Of a stretch of 64,000 bases of DNA, positions 1-11,729 are shown piece by piece. How positions within the stretch are numbered: position 1 is the first letter of the stretch; every line of letters begins with the position of its first letter. Source of the stretch: Brachionus plicatilis (Eukaryota > Rotifera > Eurotatoria > Ploima > Brachionidae); NCBI GenBank assembly GCA_010279815.1, contig QEOQ01000204.1, positions 89,768 through 153,767 on the forward strand, given 5' to 3'. The notes beneath the pieces are model-generated. The model made no database searches and was not told where the DNA came from. It saw only the letters and a program-made list of their open reading frames with translations. A program made the translations under genes and the position numbers.

Positions 1-1506
1 AACTAATTATTTTGATTGTTTAATATGGTTGTACATTTTTATCAGATAAATAGAAAATAAAGATTTTTCAAATTTTCCTATCTTAACTCAGTTTTTATTA
101 TTTTTAGAAATTTTTTTCTTGGAATCTTAATTGATTGTTTTGAAGCTTTTTCATAGCTCGAGGTCAAAATTTTATCTAAATTCAAACGTATCAGTCTTTT
201 AGGATAAAGGTACGCATGTTTAATTGGAACCTTTATTTTAAAATAATCAAAATTTAGCCTACAATAATTGAGTAATATATTTAAAAGAAACATTGGATTT
301 TTAGCCGATGGCATTCGGACCAGAATAAGCTCAAGACCTTGATTCTAGCACAATACAAATTATCTTTAACTTTTTAATGATTTTATAAACACTATTAAAA
401 GCCTACATAATTTTTTCAACACATTGGATAATACGAGTTAAGTACCGAACCAAGAGTTATACGGGAAAAATCTTGATTACGTAATTTTATGTTTAATTTA
501 TTTATTATGACAATAAAATTATTCATAGTAAATATCTATCTGATTTTGCAAATTTTAATTAAATTTTTTCTTTATCCATCCAAATGCGAGCCTATTCTAG
601 AAAGCAGCTTTGCTTCAAAACAATGAATAACTTTATTGATAAACATATTTTATTCTAAGCTAAATAATTTGGCGATTTTTCTTTTATTTAAATTATTTAC
701 TTTTTTTCATATTTATTCCGTTTGTGGCATATTGTTTTATCTTATTAATTTATTATTATATCATCAATTTTAAAGAAAAATAAAACACATTTAACACACT
801 CGCTGATGTTTATCAATATATTAAAAGGGTAAGATGGTGAGTTTGAAGGCTTTTTAAAATCTAGAGAAAAATCAAGATCAATTTTAAAATCTCTTAAATC
901 AGTTTGTAAACAACGATAGCAAAATCTCAATCATAAATCAATTGAATGGCACTTTTTTTTTAATTTTCAAATTAAATCGATGGTTTATTTACGAAAAGTT
1001 AAGCCATTATTTATTTTAGTTTGCTAGGAACTAATTAATTTAGTAGTAATAATGGCCATAAAATTCAAAAATAGTAAAAAGTCAGATATTTTGAAATAAA
1101 ATTAAAATACTGATAAAAATACTCTCTAAAATCAGGCAATAGAGAGGGTATTTTTTTGAAATGCGGACTCTTTAATATACATAGACCATCGTGTTTCCTA
1201 ATTAATTTAAGATTTCATCATAAAGAGATAAGAATTCTACTATTGTTTAGAATAAAAAGATAAATTTTTTTAAAGATATTTTTTTCTTCATAAGGGTTAG
1301 CGTTTTTTAAATATTAAATCAAGAAGATATATGTTATTCTCTATTTAAATAGGTAAAAAAAATAAAATTATTAGAGCCATTCGAGGAATTTTTTAAATAA
1401 AAAAAACATTGAAATTTTTTGAAAAATTTAACCACTTCATTTAAGCCTAGAATTATTTCTAAAAAAGCTAATAAAAAAAATTCTAGTTTAGAAAAAACAT
1501 TTTTTA
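1..1506. other. AT-rich stretch without recognisable gene
   Basis: I see no coding exon or clear repeat here. Two short lysine- and phenylalanine-rich minus-strand reading frames (78-314 and 745-930) have no family similarity, no convincing splice context, and lengths expected by chance in DNA this AT-rich. Confidence 0.6.
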
Positions 1507-2403
1507 CAGTGCTACCTCGATTTTGTGAAACGTCTGGGTAACCTAAAAAAATTTCACAAAATCAAAATTTCACAAATTCGAAAACTCGAAAAAATTTTAA
1601 AAAAAATTTTATTGACAAAAATATAACAAAATAACAATTATGGAATTATCATAAATTATCAAAACTCTAATTTTTTTTGAATTAAAACTGTTTTTTTTTC
1701 ATACACTTTATTTTCAAAATTACGCAATAAGTTTATCAACTCATTTGACTCAATTTGAGTGCTTTGAGTACAATACAATTTCAAACGATCAATCAATTCT
1801 AACGCTTCAATTTTTGTAATTTTTTTTTCACAGTAAAGATTATCCTCCACAAAATCTTCCACATTATTCTCTTCGTCACCTGAATCACTTACCTCTTGAG
1901 ACTCTAGATGTGAATTTTCAGGAAATATTTCATCCAAATTTTCATAAGTACTTAATTTCTTATCTACATCGACAAAATCTTCTAAAGTTCCATCTGGGTA
2001 TTGATTCGAAAACTCAGTGGCTAATTTTTCAAACTCATTTTCGGCATTACAATTTTCTTCTTCCGGTTCAATCGGTTCAGTGCGCACTTTTGCCTGAAAA
2101 AAGCCACAATGTCTGAAACAGTTGCTAATGACCGAAGGTTTCAAATCATTATCCCACGCCGCACAAAGCATTAAAAAAAATAAAACTTGCATAAAAAAAT
2201 GAAAAAAAAAATACAAAAACAAGCAAAAATTGTCCGATTTTTCATTTTTTTTCATTTCACAAAATCAAAAATGCACAAAAAAAAATTTCACAAATTCGAA
2301 AAAAAATAACATTGAAAGGATTATGATTTTGTGCGTCACTCGGATTTTTTTCACAAAATCAAAATTTCACAAATTCGAGAGATACAAAATCGAGGTAGCA
2401 CTG
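1507..2403 (-). mobile_element. pogo/Tigger DNA transposon, internally deleted, 897 bp
   Basis: The two ends are inverted repeats beginning CAGTGCTACCTCGATTTTGT, and both are flanked by the dinucleotide TA (1505-1506 and 2404-2405), the target duplication typical of the Tc1/mariner/pogo superfamily. Identical ~31-bp AT-rich stretches lie in direct orientation just inside both ends (about 1551-1582 and 2348-2379). The only coding content is the 3' part of a pogo-type transposase on the minus strand, so this is a non-autonomous deletion derivative. Pogo and Tigger elements normally encode a CENP-B-like DNA-binding region and a DDE catalytic domain, and neither is present. Confidence 0.9.
1659..2255 (-). 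pseudogene. C-terminal remnant of a pogo/Tigger transposase
   Basis: This open frame of up to 198 codons lies inside the 897-bp element. Residues about 30-53 contain the motif AWDNDLKPSVISNCFRHCGF, which matches the end of the DDE domain of Tigger/pogo transposases, where an AW...NCFR.AGF pattern is conserved. The rest is a long acidic tail rich in Glu, Asp and Asn, as in full-length Tigger proteins. The N-terminal helix-turn-helix and all catalytic aspartates are missing, so it cannot be a working transposase. The first ~28 residues are probably deleted or non-coding sequence read through. The tail has no stop or frameshift, so the deletion is recent or the tail has been retained by chance. 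Confidence 0.85.
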
Positions 2404-2405
2404 TA

Positions 2406-5400
2406 TTATGTAATTAATCTTAAACTCGGTTATGTTCATTAACAACAGCTTGGTTCCAAACAAATGAATTAAATTAATAATTTGTTTTTTGTTCAACGCA
2501 TCAATCATTAAATTAGATTTTTTTGAATCATTTGCAAATATGATTCAAGGTTAATAACTTTAGAACAAATATAAAATAGTTAATTTAAATACATATTAGA
2601 TAATCTTTTCTATTTTTTTTTGAATAAAGATGTAGAGGTGTATTATTAATGTTGAATCTCATCAAATAAATAGACTATTTTGGTAAATTAAAAGCAAAGT
2701 AGAAAAATTAATTAGCATTTTAGATTTTTTATTTTTATAAATTAAATACCACCAGTTTGTTCTAAATTTCACTAAAAGTATTTCAAAGTTTCAAAAATAA
2801 ATAAATTCTATTTTCAATAAATGTGCATATTGCTAGCTTGATATTTACAGTTAATTAGTAAAAAGCCAATATTTATATCTGATGATATTCGGTTTCTTGA
2901 AACTTTGATTAATTTTAACGCTAAAAGTCGAATTCTATTTGACTTGTAGAGGAGGCTGAACACATGTAAAGCGAGATCTAAACAGTTCTACTGAATCGAA
3001 TAACTACTCATGTTTATTCAAGGATTAAATCATCATATACTATAAATTATATAATGAGAATACATTTTTGAAAATATTTTTAATTCTATTTGTAGCGGTA
3101 GGTAAGCAATTTGCTAGGAAATTTTGGATTTTAGCCCTAATTGCTAGAATCGATGAATACACAATAAAGTTTTTTATTTTTCAAAATAGAGAGTTTGAGT
3201 GAAAAACTAATGCGGCCTATGGCGTGAATATTTTCCAGATTTAAGTAATTGCCAAAATTTAGACTGAAAAAAACAAAACTCGAGAGCATTAATATTTCTC
3301 AACCTTTGGTTACGTTCGGTTATTTTTTCTAGTTCAAAGTTAACTCAAAACAATGTTTTTTTTTATTTTCAACGACTAATTTATTAAATCCTTGAAAAAT
3401 GATTAAATCAAGAAGCCCAGAGCTTCGAAGCCAACTTGAATATGATTACATCATTACCTGATATAATCTACTATTTAAAAGGATTTTTCAAAATAGTCTA
3501 ACTAAGTAAATTAAGCTAATTGTCAAAAAGAGCTGACTTTAAGGTGTTTTTTTTTTCAATTAAAATTTTGAAAATAATGACTATGAAAAAAAATTTGTTT
3601 TTAGTCTAAACAAATTAAGAATACTTAGTCTGTAAATTTAAAAAAAAAATATTTTGTATATATGTGTTAATTAAAGGTTCTTCAAGAAAAACTAATTTTG
3701 AGTAAAAAAAATGACCCAAGTGAGCGCAAATATCTTCTTTTTTATTCAACTGACATTCAAATCAGTCAGTGCTTCATTTGTTGTGGTAATTTTAGACCGC
3801 AGGATGAGCGTGAATAGCCGTGATACTGATCGAATTATTTTTTATTTTTCAATAAAAAAAATAGCATAAGTTGAGAATCTCCAAGGAATATTAACAATAT
3901 CAGAATCGAGCATAAAAAAAACAAACTTTCAAGCTTAGCTTTTATCATATTTTCTTATTTTATTCAGGCTCTATAGCAAAACCCACAGGAGATATTTGAT
4001 TTTTATTTTCTAAGATTCGAGCGAACAAAAACAAGTTGAAATAGAATTCTCAAAAATTTAAAATTAAGTTCAAAGATAAGATGATTGACTGGGTATTCGG
4101 TTGAGTCCTTAAAAATTAAAAAAAAAGAACACGAAGATAAGATAATGACTTGGTCAACCAAGGCATATTTTCAACAGGGAAATCACGCATATTTTAAAAT
4201 CTTGTCCTATTTGTTTTACTTGTGTCTATTTGTAATTGCTAATACTCGGGACTAATTTTATTAAACACAAAAAAAAAGAAAACCTAATTTTCTGAAGTGG
4301 TAGTTTTTGTTCTAAAGAAAGCTATCGATCTCGGAGTAAATTTTTACTAAGCTCGGTCACGAATATCATCTCATTTTAACAAGTTGTTTTCTCAATTGGA
4401 GTCTTAAATTTCTTAAAGAAAAGCCGGCAAGCAATTTGACCACAAATTTACACTTAAATACTTAAACATTTAAAAATAAAATTAAAATGATCCTTTTACT
4501 AATCTTTTTTACAGCTGAAGTAGTTAAATTCTTAAATACACTTGTATTCTAATTTTCCCAGTCGACTTTTGGTTCGATTGGTAAGCTCTAGGATTGGAAA
4601 AAAGTCACGAATAACATTTGAGCCGATTTGGGCCTTTGTTTTTCATGAAAAGACCTAGTTGTATTTTATTAAAGTATTTCATAATATTTATTAAAACAAG
4701 GAAAATTAATTTAGGTTAAGAAAAAAAATAGTTTAAATTTTATGTAGGGTCCTTAGCAAGTCTGAGTTGCGAATGAATGCAATTAAACTATCAGAAGCAA
4801 TTACCTTTTCCTTTTGGTGATATAATTTAATATATTTTTCTTTTATAAGACAAATTAAAGGGACAAAAGGTTTAGATTTAAATTAGCCAAGCAATTGTAT
4901 GAGTGTGGATAGTTTAACCAAATTGGGTTTTACCTAGTGGTAAGGTGGGTTTTATTCAATTTTTTTGTTGGATTTGAAAACGAGTTGGGCAAGTCAAAAA
5001 TATTGATATTATAAAATTTAAATGAGAAAAAAAAATTAGATTTAAGTATGAATACATCTAACTCACGCTAATCCGTGAATGAAATTCTATATTATTAAAT
5101 ATTTGTTAATTATCTCATATCTTACACATATTCAGTGAACAAGCGAAATCTCAAATTTTGTCAATTTTAAATTAAATTGGAACATATGTTTACGCAAAAC
5201 TTGGGAGCAGTAATAAAAAAAATTTAAAAACATTTTAAATTAAATTAAATTCTTGTTGTTGTTGCAGTTAAATATTTTTTTAATAAAAAATTTTCAATAG
5301 CCAAATTGAGCTTTAGATTTTTTAGAGAATTATTTTTTTGTTTGTTTTAGATATTTTTTAGAGAGATAAGAAGAGAAAAATTTTTGTAGAAAAAATTTAA

Positions 5401-5407
5401 TTTGATC
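2406..5407. other. Intergenic region upstream of the receptor gene
   Basis: No coding exon is recognised. A polypyrimidine-like TTGTTGTTGTTGCAG near 5253-5267 could be a 3' splice site of a 5'-UTR intron of the downstream receptor gene. No TATA-like core promoter can be separated from the AT-rich background. Confidence 0.4.
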
Positions 5408-7063
5408 ATGGACGAGCCAAATATGGATACCAGGACGGAATTGCGATCATCGCTATACCAATATGACGATTCTGTATCGGATTTTAGCTCAGAGTACAAA
5501 TTAGACAATTTTGATGGTGAACTAGACCTGTCATACCCGCTCGCTGACTCACAGACTTGGAATAATAACACACTTTTCTATGACATAATGGACGCCAGTC
5601 AAACAAATGATGAGTCGAATGAATTTCGAACTTTAATTGTTAGTATTGGTCTGGTGCTGGTCTCAATTGGAATTTTGTCCAATCTTCTCTTTATTCTTCT
5701 TGTCTTATGCCGCAGACCAAAGCGCAAAACTTCGTCTTCGCTAATCATGTCATCCATTTGTCTGGCCTACATTTTATTTTTTATCTTCTACTGTCTTAAA
5801 ATAGTTGTCTACTTTAATGTGGAAACAATCATTAAATTTCACAACTATGACGTGACCGAAAATTGGATCTTTGGATCTTTTTTGTGCAAGTTTGTGCACG
5901 CTTTGCCAATATGGTGCAAAATATTCACTCGCCTTAGCATCCTTGTTTTGATTGTGATGAGAATTTTGAGCCTGCTGATCCGCAAAAATTGTGTCTCCAA
6001 TTCAAAAAGCCTGCAAGACGCCAACATAAACGTAATCAAAGACAAAAACAAAAAAAGCATGTTGGGTCTGAGCTTGATGAGAAAATGCTTCGAATGTCCG
6101 GTCCTGCTGGTCATAATCGCACTTGTTTGGGTAATCAGTTTGTTGGCGTCAGGGCCTCTTTTTTTCTCATACACATTGAATCACGTGACCAATCCGCCAA
6201 TCTGTGACTCAGTCTACCAATTTCCGGATGATTTGAAAAAAGTGGCCAATTTTTACTTCAACTATTTCATCTACGGATCCATGGTGCCTTGTTTCCTAAT
6301 TCTTCTAACATTAATTGTGCTGTCACTATTTCAACTCTCTCGAGGGTCTTCACTCTCGGCCGAAAATTCAAAACCACACTCAACCAATTTGGTCAGCTCA
6401 AAAGAGACCAGATCGAACAACTTTCTGCTCTGGTTGGCCGTAATCGTGCACTTGGGCACCTCTTTTCCACAAGAGCTATACCGATACTCTCAGCTGGTTA
6501 ACACAGATGTAAACGACCCTGTTTACATTGAAATGGTTCTACTCAAGCCATTAGCACTCGCTAGGCCCTACTATCTAATTCAACTGCTTTACATAAGCGA
6601 GTTTGCCTTGATTCCTCTCATTTTTTTGACCTTTTTTACCTGCTCGAGCAAATTGGAAGACTTGAATTGTGAATATGGCGAGCCTGGCAAAAATAGACTG
6701 ACCCGGGCTTTGAATTTTTGCTGCTATGACTACAATCTTGTCGGGGTGGTGGACAGTGGTGAAAAAACTTTATTCAACAATACAACTGACCAGAGCTTGA
6801 ATGACGCCCTATTGGACAACCAGGGAAGTGAGGTGAAGAGCTCGAATGGACTGCCCAGTCGTGAGATTGCGATTGACAAAGATCAAAGTTTTTATGAGCC
6901 GGACAATCAGAACGTGCTGCACATAATTCAGCATCCTTCTTGGCGAATAAACATAAAACAACAATCGAACTCGTCGAGCAAGAACTCAAGAGGAAATAAA
7001 TACGCTAATGAAACTAATGGGTCCGTGCAATTGCCGTTTAATTACATGAAATCCAATATGTGA
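5408..7063 (+). CDS. Rhodopsin-like seven-helix receptor (orphan, neuropeptide-receptor-like)
   Basis: A single exon encodes 551 residues from the first ATG; the frame also opens at a TTG 6 bp upstream, which a eukaryote would not use. The acidic, tyrosine-rich N-terminus (about 75 residues, with an NNT glycosylation site) is extracellular. Hydrophobic helices lie near residues 77-101, 112-137, 160-190, 232-256, 284-312, 338-360 and 387-410, followed by a long polar tail of about 140 residues. Class A features visible are GxLSN in helix 1, the paired Cys before helix 3 (about 160) and in extracellular loop 2 (about 266), Trp in helix 4, and Pro in helices 5 and 6. The usual Asp of helix 2, the DRY motif (here MRI) and NPxxY (here IPLIF) are all degenerate. 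The ligand is unknown. It is probably a lineage-specific peptide-type receptor that couples to G proteins at the plasma membrane. Confidence 0.85.
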   Translation: MDEPNMDTRTELRSSLYQYDDSVSDFSSEYKLDNFDGELDLSYPLADSQTWNNNTLFYDIMDASQTNDESNEFRTLIVSIGLVLVSIGILSNLLFILLVLCRRPKRKTSSSLIMSSICLAYILFFIFYCLKIVVYFNVETIIKFHNYDVTENWIFGSFLCKFVHALPIWCKIFTRLSILVLIVMRILSLLIRKNCVSNSKSLQDANINVIKDKNKKSMLGLSLMRKCFECPVLLVIIALVWVISLLASGPLFFSYTLNHVTNPPICDSVYQFPDDLKKVANFYFNYFIYGSMVPCFLILLTLIVLSLFQLSRGSSLSAENSKPHSTNLVSSKETRSNNFLLWLAVIVHLGTSFPQELYRYSQLVNTDVNDPVYIEMVLLKPLALARPYYLIQLLYISEFALIPLIFLTFFTCSSKLEDLNCEYGEPGKNRLTRALNFCCYDYNLVGVVDSGEKTLFNNTTDQSLNDALLDNQGSEVKSSNGLPSREIAIDKDQSFYEPDNQNVLHIIQHPSWRINIKQQSNSSSKNSRGNKYANETNGSVQLPFNYMKSNM

Positions 7064-7251
7064 GCTTAAGTTGGAGCAAATTTGAGAACAAATCGGCAAT
7101 TAAGATCGATATAAAACAAAGTGAACCAAATAATGGACAAAGTTTAGTCATCAACATCAAAAAAGATTCTATTAATTTTTATTTTTGTAGAAATTCTAAA
7201 TTTTCAAAAAAGTTATCTTTTATGTAGAATTTTAGATATTTAATTGAATTT

Positions 7252-7257
7252 AATAAA
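7252..7257 (+). terminator. Candidate poly(A) signal of the receptor gene
   Basis: An AATAAA hexamer lies about 190 bp after the stop codon. This hexamer is frequent by chance in AT-rich DNA, so position alone supports it. Confidence 0.3.
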
Positions 7258-8709
7258 AATGCACAAAAAGTACTCGTAATTGAAATTATTAAAGTCGAAT
7301 AATTATTGGGACTTTTTTGTTCAATTAGGCTGTTAAATTCGCTTTTTTAGCTTTTCAGTTTTGATCTAGATTTTAAGGAAAAGTTTTGTTGAAATTTTTT
7401 CCTTTTAATTTTCTTAAAAGTATAAATATTTTTTTTGTTTGAAAGTTTTAAATTTTTTTAAATAAAAACGTGGCCATCAACATTTTTAAATTTAATTATT
7501 TTCAAGTTTTAGTTATAAATTTCGAGTCGATACCAGCACGCGTAAAAATAATTTATTAATTACTGAACTAATTTTTTTTAATTTATTTTCTTTTAGTTTT
7601 ACGTGATTATTAGATTTGGCATCAAATTTATTTCATTATCATTTTCTTATCCTTTTTGAAGAAAAATGTTTTTTTTAAGAACTCACATCCAAATTAGAAA
7701 GCACTGAAAATTATAAAATTAAAAAAAAATTTAAATTTTACTAATTAAGTTTAATTTCTTCAATTGTTAGAAACACTTCGAACCTAGTAATGAATTTTTT
7801 TCAATACTCTTATCTTATGGAATAGATTTCTTGAATTTTTGTTGAACGATTTATTTACTGGGACTCTTTCAAAAAATGTAAAACAATGCAACCTAATAAT
7901 TTTATTTAATTAAGAGATAAATTAAATTGTGACTCTAAGAAAATTTAAAAAGATTTAGAGTAAATTTAAAAGCATTTTTAATAAAATCAAAATTTTAATT
8001 TAAAAAGTTTTAACTTTATGATGCAGCCTCTAAAAGATGCTTATTTGCTTATTCCTATTCTTCAATTTGTTATTTCTAAAACTTTTTTTAGAATCAGAAA
8101 TTAATAAATTACAATATCAAATTTTGTTATTTTTAAACAGCAACGCGAAAGTTCTTGCCCAATAAAATTCTTTACAATATTAATTTAGAAAGATGCTTGA
8201 ATAAAAAGTAGAAGAATTATTCTATTAATTTTTATTATTTTCTAAAATTTTTATGTATTAATCTAATTTCAAAAACATTTTTAAATTTTTTTTAAAAAAA
8301 TGAAGTTTTTACTTATAAGAAAATTAGTAAAGTTTTGAGTAAAATTTTTGCGATCATAATCTTTAAACCGTCATTTAATATTTTGAAAATATAGTTTGCT
8401 AAATGATCTTTTTTAAAGGAAAAATTTATATAAATGACTTATTTGATTAAAAATGCCAAATAGATAAAATCAACAGTTTATGATAAAGATTTATTTTATT
8501 AAGCCTCCAAAAAAACGTTTGGATTTCATAGGAAGTAGTTAACCAATTTTAAGTCAAAAATTAGAAATTTTGAATTTCTTGATCTTCAGCTAAAATTAAA
8601 ATACACAATAAAAGATGTCAAAAATTTCAAAAGAGAAATGAAAGCTGTTGGAATAAAAAGTTAAAAATTAAAATCAAAAGTTTAATTGAAATAAAAAAAT
8701 TAAAAGATT
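7258..8709. other. AT-rich intergenic stretch, nothing recognised
   Basis: No exon, transposon end or RNA gene is recognised here. Confidence 0.5.
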
Positions 8710-8770
8710 TTTAAGTATCGAATGCTTCAAGGGAGAAGTGTTCGATACTTAAAGTAAGTAAGTAAGTAAG
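8710..8770. repeat. 19-bp stem hairpin followed by a (TAAG)n microsatellite
   Basis: TTTAAGTATCGAATGCTTC and its near-perfect reverse complement (two mismatches) are separated by a 6-bp loop (8710-8753). Four to five TAAG units follow at once. It may be the end of a decayed transposon. Confidence 0.6.
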
Positions 8771-9002
8771 ATTTGTAGAAAAGATTGAAAGGAGTATATT
8801 TTAATTGATCAGTATCCTAGTATTTGGATCATTGTTTACATAATGATCAGTAAAATATTTAATTTAAATATTAAAAGTAAAATCTATTAATTTTCAACGT
8901 TTATTTTATTAACAAAAACTACTATATATACTCTAGGAATATTGATTAATATTGATTAAAGTAAAAACTTAATCAATATTTGAATATTTAAACTTTTTTA
9001 AG

Positions 9003-9212
9003 TGATCATCTTCCAAATCATGAATTAAAAATTTATAATTAGAAATAACGATTATTTTTAAAAAATGTTTATTTTAAAAAACTTTCGAATAAAAATTAAA
9101 TTGTCACGACGCGTTTCGACCAAATGGCCTTCTTCAGGTTTTAAGACTGAAAGAAAGAAAAAAATCTAATAATGATCATCTTCCAAATTATGAATTAAAA
9201 ATTTCTAATATA
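9003..9212. repeat. Direct repeat pair bracketing a GACGCGTTTCG motif
   Basis: A ~38-bp sequence starting TGATCATCTTCCAAAT occurs at 9003-9041 and 9173-9211 in direct orientation, and again inverted near 11201-11228. Between the direct copies (about 9101-9140) lies a GC-richer segment. Its minus strand reads as KPEEGHLVETRRDN, a run that resembles short repeated motifs seen near retroelement ends. I cannot assign the family. Confidence 0.45.
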
Positions 9213-9867
9213 TAGCATTATTATATAGCAAATTTTGTTTAGCATTGGCACATCATTTAAATTGTTTTTTTGCTTAGGATACTAAGAGTGCAAATTAATA
9301 ATGATTTAGTTTAGGAGATAAGTCAGGCACAATTCTTGAGCTTGTCATTGAATAGAGACAAACTGTTCTGACTTGAACACTCGAGCTGAAAAGTGAGAAT
9401 CGCGATAAGTTTCACTATTTTGAATGCTAAAATTTCTATGCTCCCAGTTCTAATATTTCTTAAAAGTTTAGCTATTCATAGCCATTTTTCAATTTATAAT
9501 TAGAATGATCTAATACATCTAAATAAAAATCATTATAATTAATAAGAGAAACTAATTATCAAAAATATATCATGTTAAGTTTTAAGTAAATATTAACTGA
9601 TCAACCGCTAATAATTGTATAGGTGATCATCAATTATGTGATCCAAGTAAATTGCTTGCGAGGCAAGAAAGATCGTGTAACGACATAATTAAACCGATTT
9701 ATTTTAGATAGATAGATAATTTTAGGGAGATGAAATCTCAAGGTGTTCAGAAGCAAGGCCTCATACAACCTATATTTTTAAGAATGCGAAAAGGAGAGAG
9801 GCCCTGTGTTATGGAAAGGAACGATTAAATGAATAAAAAAACAGATGTGTATTTATTATTTTTTTTT

Positions 9868-10370
9868 TCTATGCCGAGCTAATGCTCTCTCAGAATATAA
9901 AAAAAATTAAAATAAAGGTAAATAAGATAAAATAAAATAGAAAATAGATAAAAATAAATAGAAAAAAAAACTTGAAAAAAGTCAAAAGAAAATTTAAAAC
10001 GATATGTTGAAATAACTAGAGGTTAGACATGTTGATATTTGATAGTTCAGGAAAAAAAAAAGAAATTACTAGGTAGCAATTACACAATTGAGTTGGATAT
10101 TCGATATATCTGGATTCGAAACCTTCTTTATATTCTTCCATCAGTCTGACGACCAGTGGAACAGAATGACTCAACCCTGCCCTGACATATCTCTCACTCA
10201 ACTCAAAAAGTCGATTTGAAACTGCTAGTAGTATTAGTTTATTCAAGGTCTTTTGAGGAATAATATTTGAGGGGGTATTGTATTTTAGCTTCAAAATAAA
10301 TCGAACTGCTGAATTTTGAATAACTTGTATTTTTTTGATGTTAGTTTCCTATTTAAGAGATATTTTATTA
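9868..10370 (-). mobile_element. 3' end of a non-LTR retrotransposon (LINE)
   Basis: On the minus strand, about 10353-10016 encodes an uninterrupted segment. It begins near ETNIKKIQVIQNSAVRF and contains NRLFELSERYVRAGLSHSVP, ending in EYPTQLC, which resembles the region after the reverse transcriptase in Jockey/CR1-like LINEs. An AT-rich 3' UTR follows, and the copy ends with GAGAGCATTAGCTCGGC and a short A-rich tail near 9868. A homologous 3' end occurs at about 62505-62625. The copy is 5'-truncated; an in-frame stop precedes the retained segment. Confidence 0.65.
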
Positions 10371-10448
10371 TATTAAGTCTTTAATTACAGCGCTCTTTCA
10401 ATTCTTCCACCATTGGACCAAATGTAAGTTTTGAGTCTAACGTGATGC

Positions 10449-10720
10449 CAGAGTTGGTCCAAAGTCAAAGTCAGGTCTGGACTTTGACTTTAAATTTTAT
10501 TTATTCGATGTGAAGTCAAAACTTTTTTTTTTTTTAAATGGCACTTTTTTGGGTTCTTATTTAGTAGGCCGCTACAATACCTACCTGGAACGGCAAAAAA
10601 TCATATGATTGTGATCCCGACTGATGGATTGCCGTTCCAGCTAGTTATTTTGGCGGTCTAGTTCAAGTCTAAATCATTAAAATTAAAGTCCAAGTGCAGA
10701 CTTTTATTTTTCTCAAAGTT
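10449..10720. mobile_element. Decayed hAT-type MITE interrupted by a second small palindromic element
   Basis: The left end CAGAGTTGGTCCAAAGTC resembles the terminal repeat of the better preserved hAT MITEs at 18205, 34934 and 53542. The interior has the same AAGTC/GACTT repeats. A matching right end and target duplication are not visible. Confidence 0.45.
10566..10659. mobile_element. 94-bp palindromic MITE-like element
   Basis: The ends are ~30-bp imperfect inverted repeats that share GGAACGGCA near the inner end and a CCGC/GGCGG block near the outer end. It interrupts the AAGTC-rich MITE around it. A TAGT on each side may be the target duplication, but this is uncertain. Confidence 0.5.
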
Positions 10721-11729
10721 TTTTCTCAAAGATCTTGAAACAAATTTAGGATGTTGAACTTTTTGATACCAAAATCCTTAAGGTATATAGTACCCCAAAT
10801 TATAAAGGTAAGTCGGGCAGGAGCAACAAAAAAGTTAATTTCTCGATCAAAAAGCGACCAACCCACCTAATTATAATTTTTAATTAATAGCTTAATATCT
10901 CATTTATAATAGTTGGTAGACATTTGACAATATCAAATCTACTTTTTCTCCCAGAGACTCTTGAATTAGAGGACATCCGACTTACCTTTTTCATCTTGGG
11001 CACTGTACACACAGAAAAGAAAATTATCATGATTATCCCAATTAAATAACAATTTTGAGCAAAATTATCGATTCTAATTTGATAAAATTACTCCTTTTTT
11101 TATTAAGATACTAGATGAAATTAGCTACTCCTAAAATTCTTCAAATTCATGTAAGTTAGTCTAATAGCTTTATCTTTTTTATCATTTTATCTAATGGATA
11201 TTTTTAATTCAAGATTTGGAAGATGATCATTTAGAAAAGTTTAAATGTACCAATTTATTAAAATTACTTTCAAAAGTATTTTTCAAAATAATAAAAAATT
11301 TATTTAAATAAACGCGATTAAACATGACATTTTTTCGCGTTTTTTAAAAAATATTAAAATAAATAAAAAAATTTATAAAATGGCTAAAATACATAAGGTT
11401 TTTCTTTAAAATGTGATTTAACTCGAAACAAAACACAAAACGCGTTTTTTTTCTCGGTTAAGTTATTACCCTAGGTTTACTAAAAAAATAGGGCATAAAA
11501 TAAAAATCTAATGACTTATGTTCTCTTTATGTTTAACTAAACATAATATCAAATACATGTTGATAACTAATACAAAATTTATATTGAATGTCTGGTATAG
11601 TTAGCAATTTGAAAACTAGTTAAAAAAAATATTTTAATAATATAAATAAATATGTTTTTCAAAAAAGTATTTTCTACGGTATTTTTGCATTATTTTAAAA
11701 TTTCTTCCTCAAAAATTTCACGATTTATG
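10721..11729. other. AT-rich stretch, nothing recognised
   Basis: Apart from one inverted copy of the TGATCATCTTCCAAAT repeat near 11201-11228, I see no feature here. Confidence 0.5.

Noticed and set aside
78..314. 78-codon ATG frame on the minus strand
   Set aside because: No recognisable motif, biased composition and no splice context; one or two such frames are expected by chance in 64 kb of this base composition.
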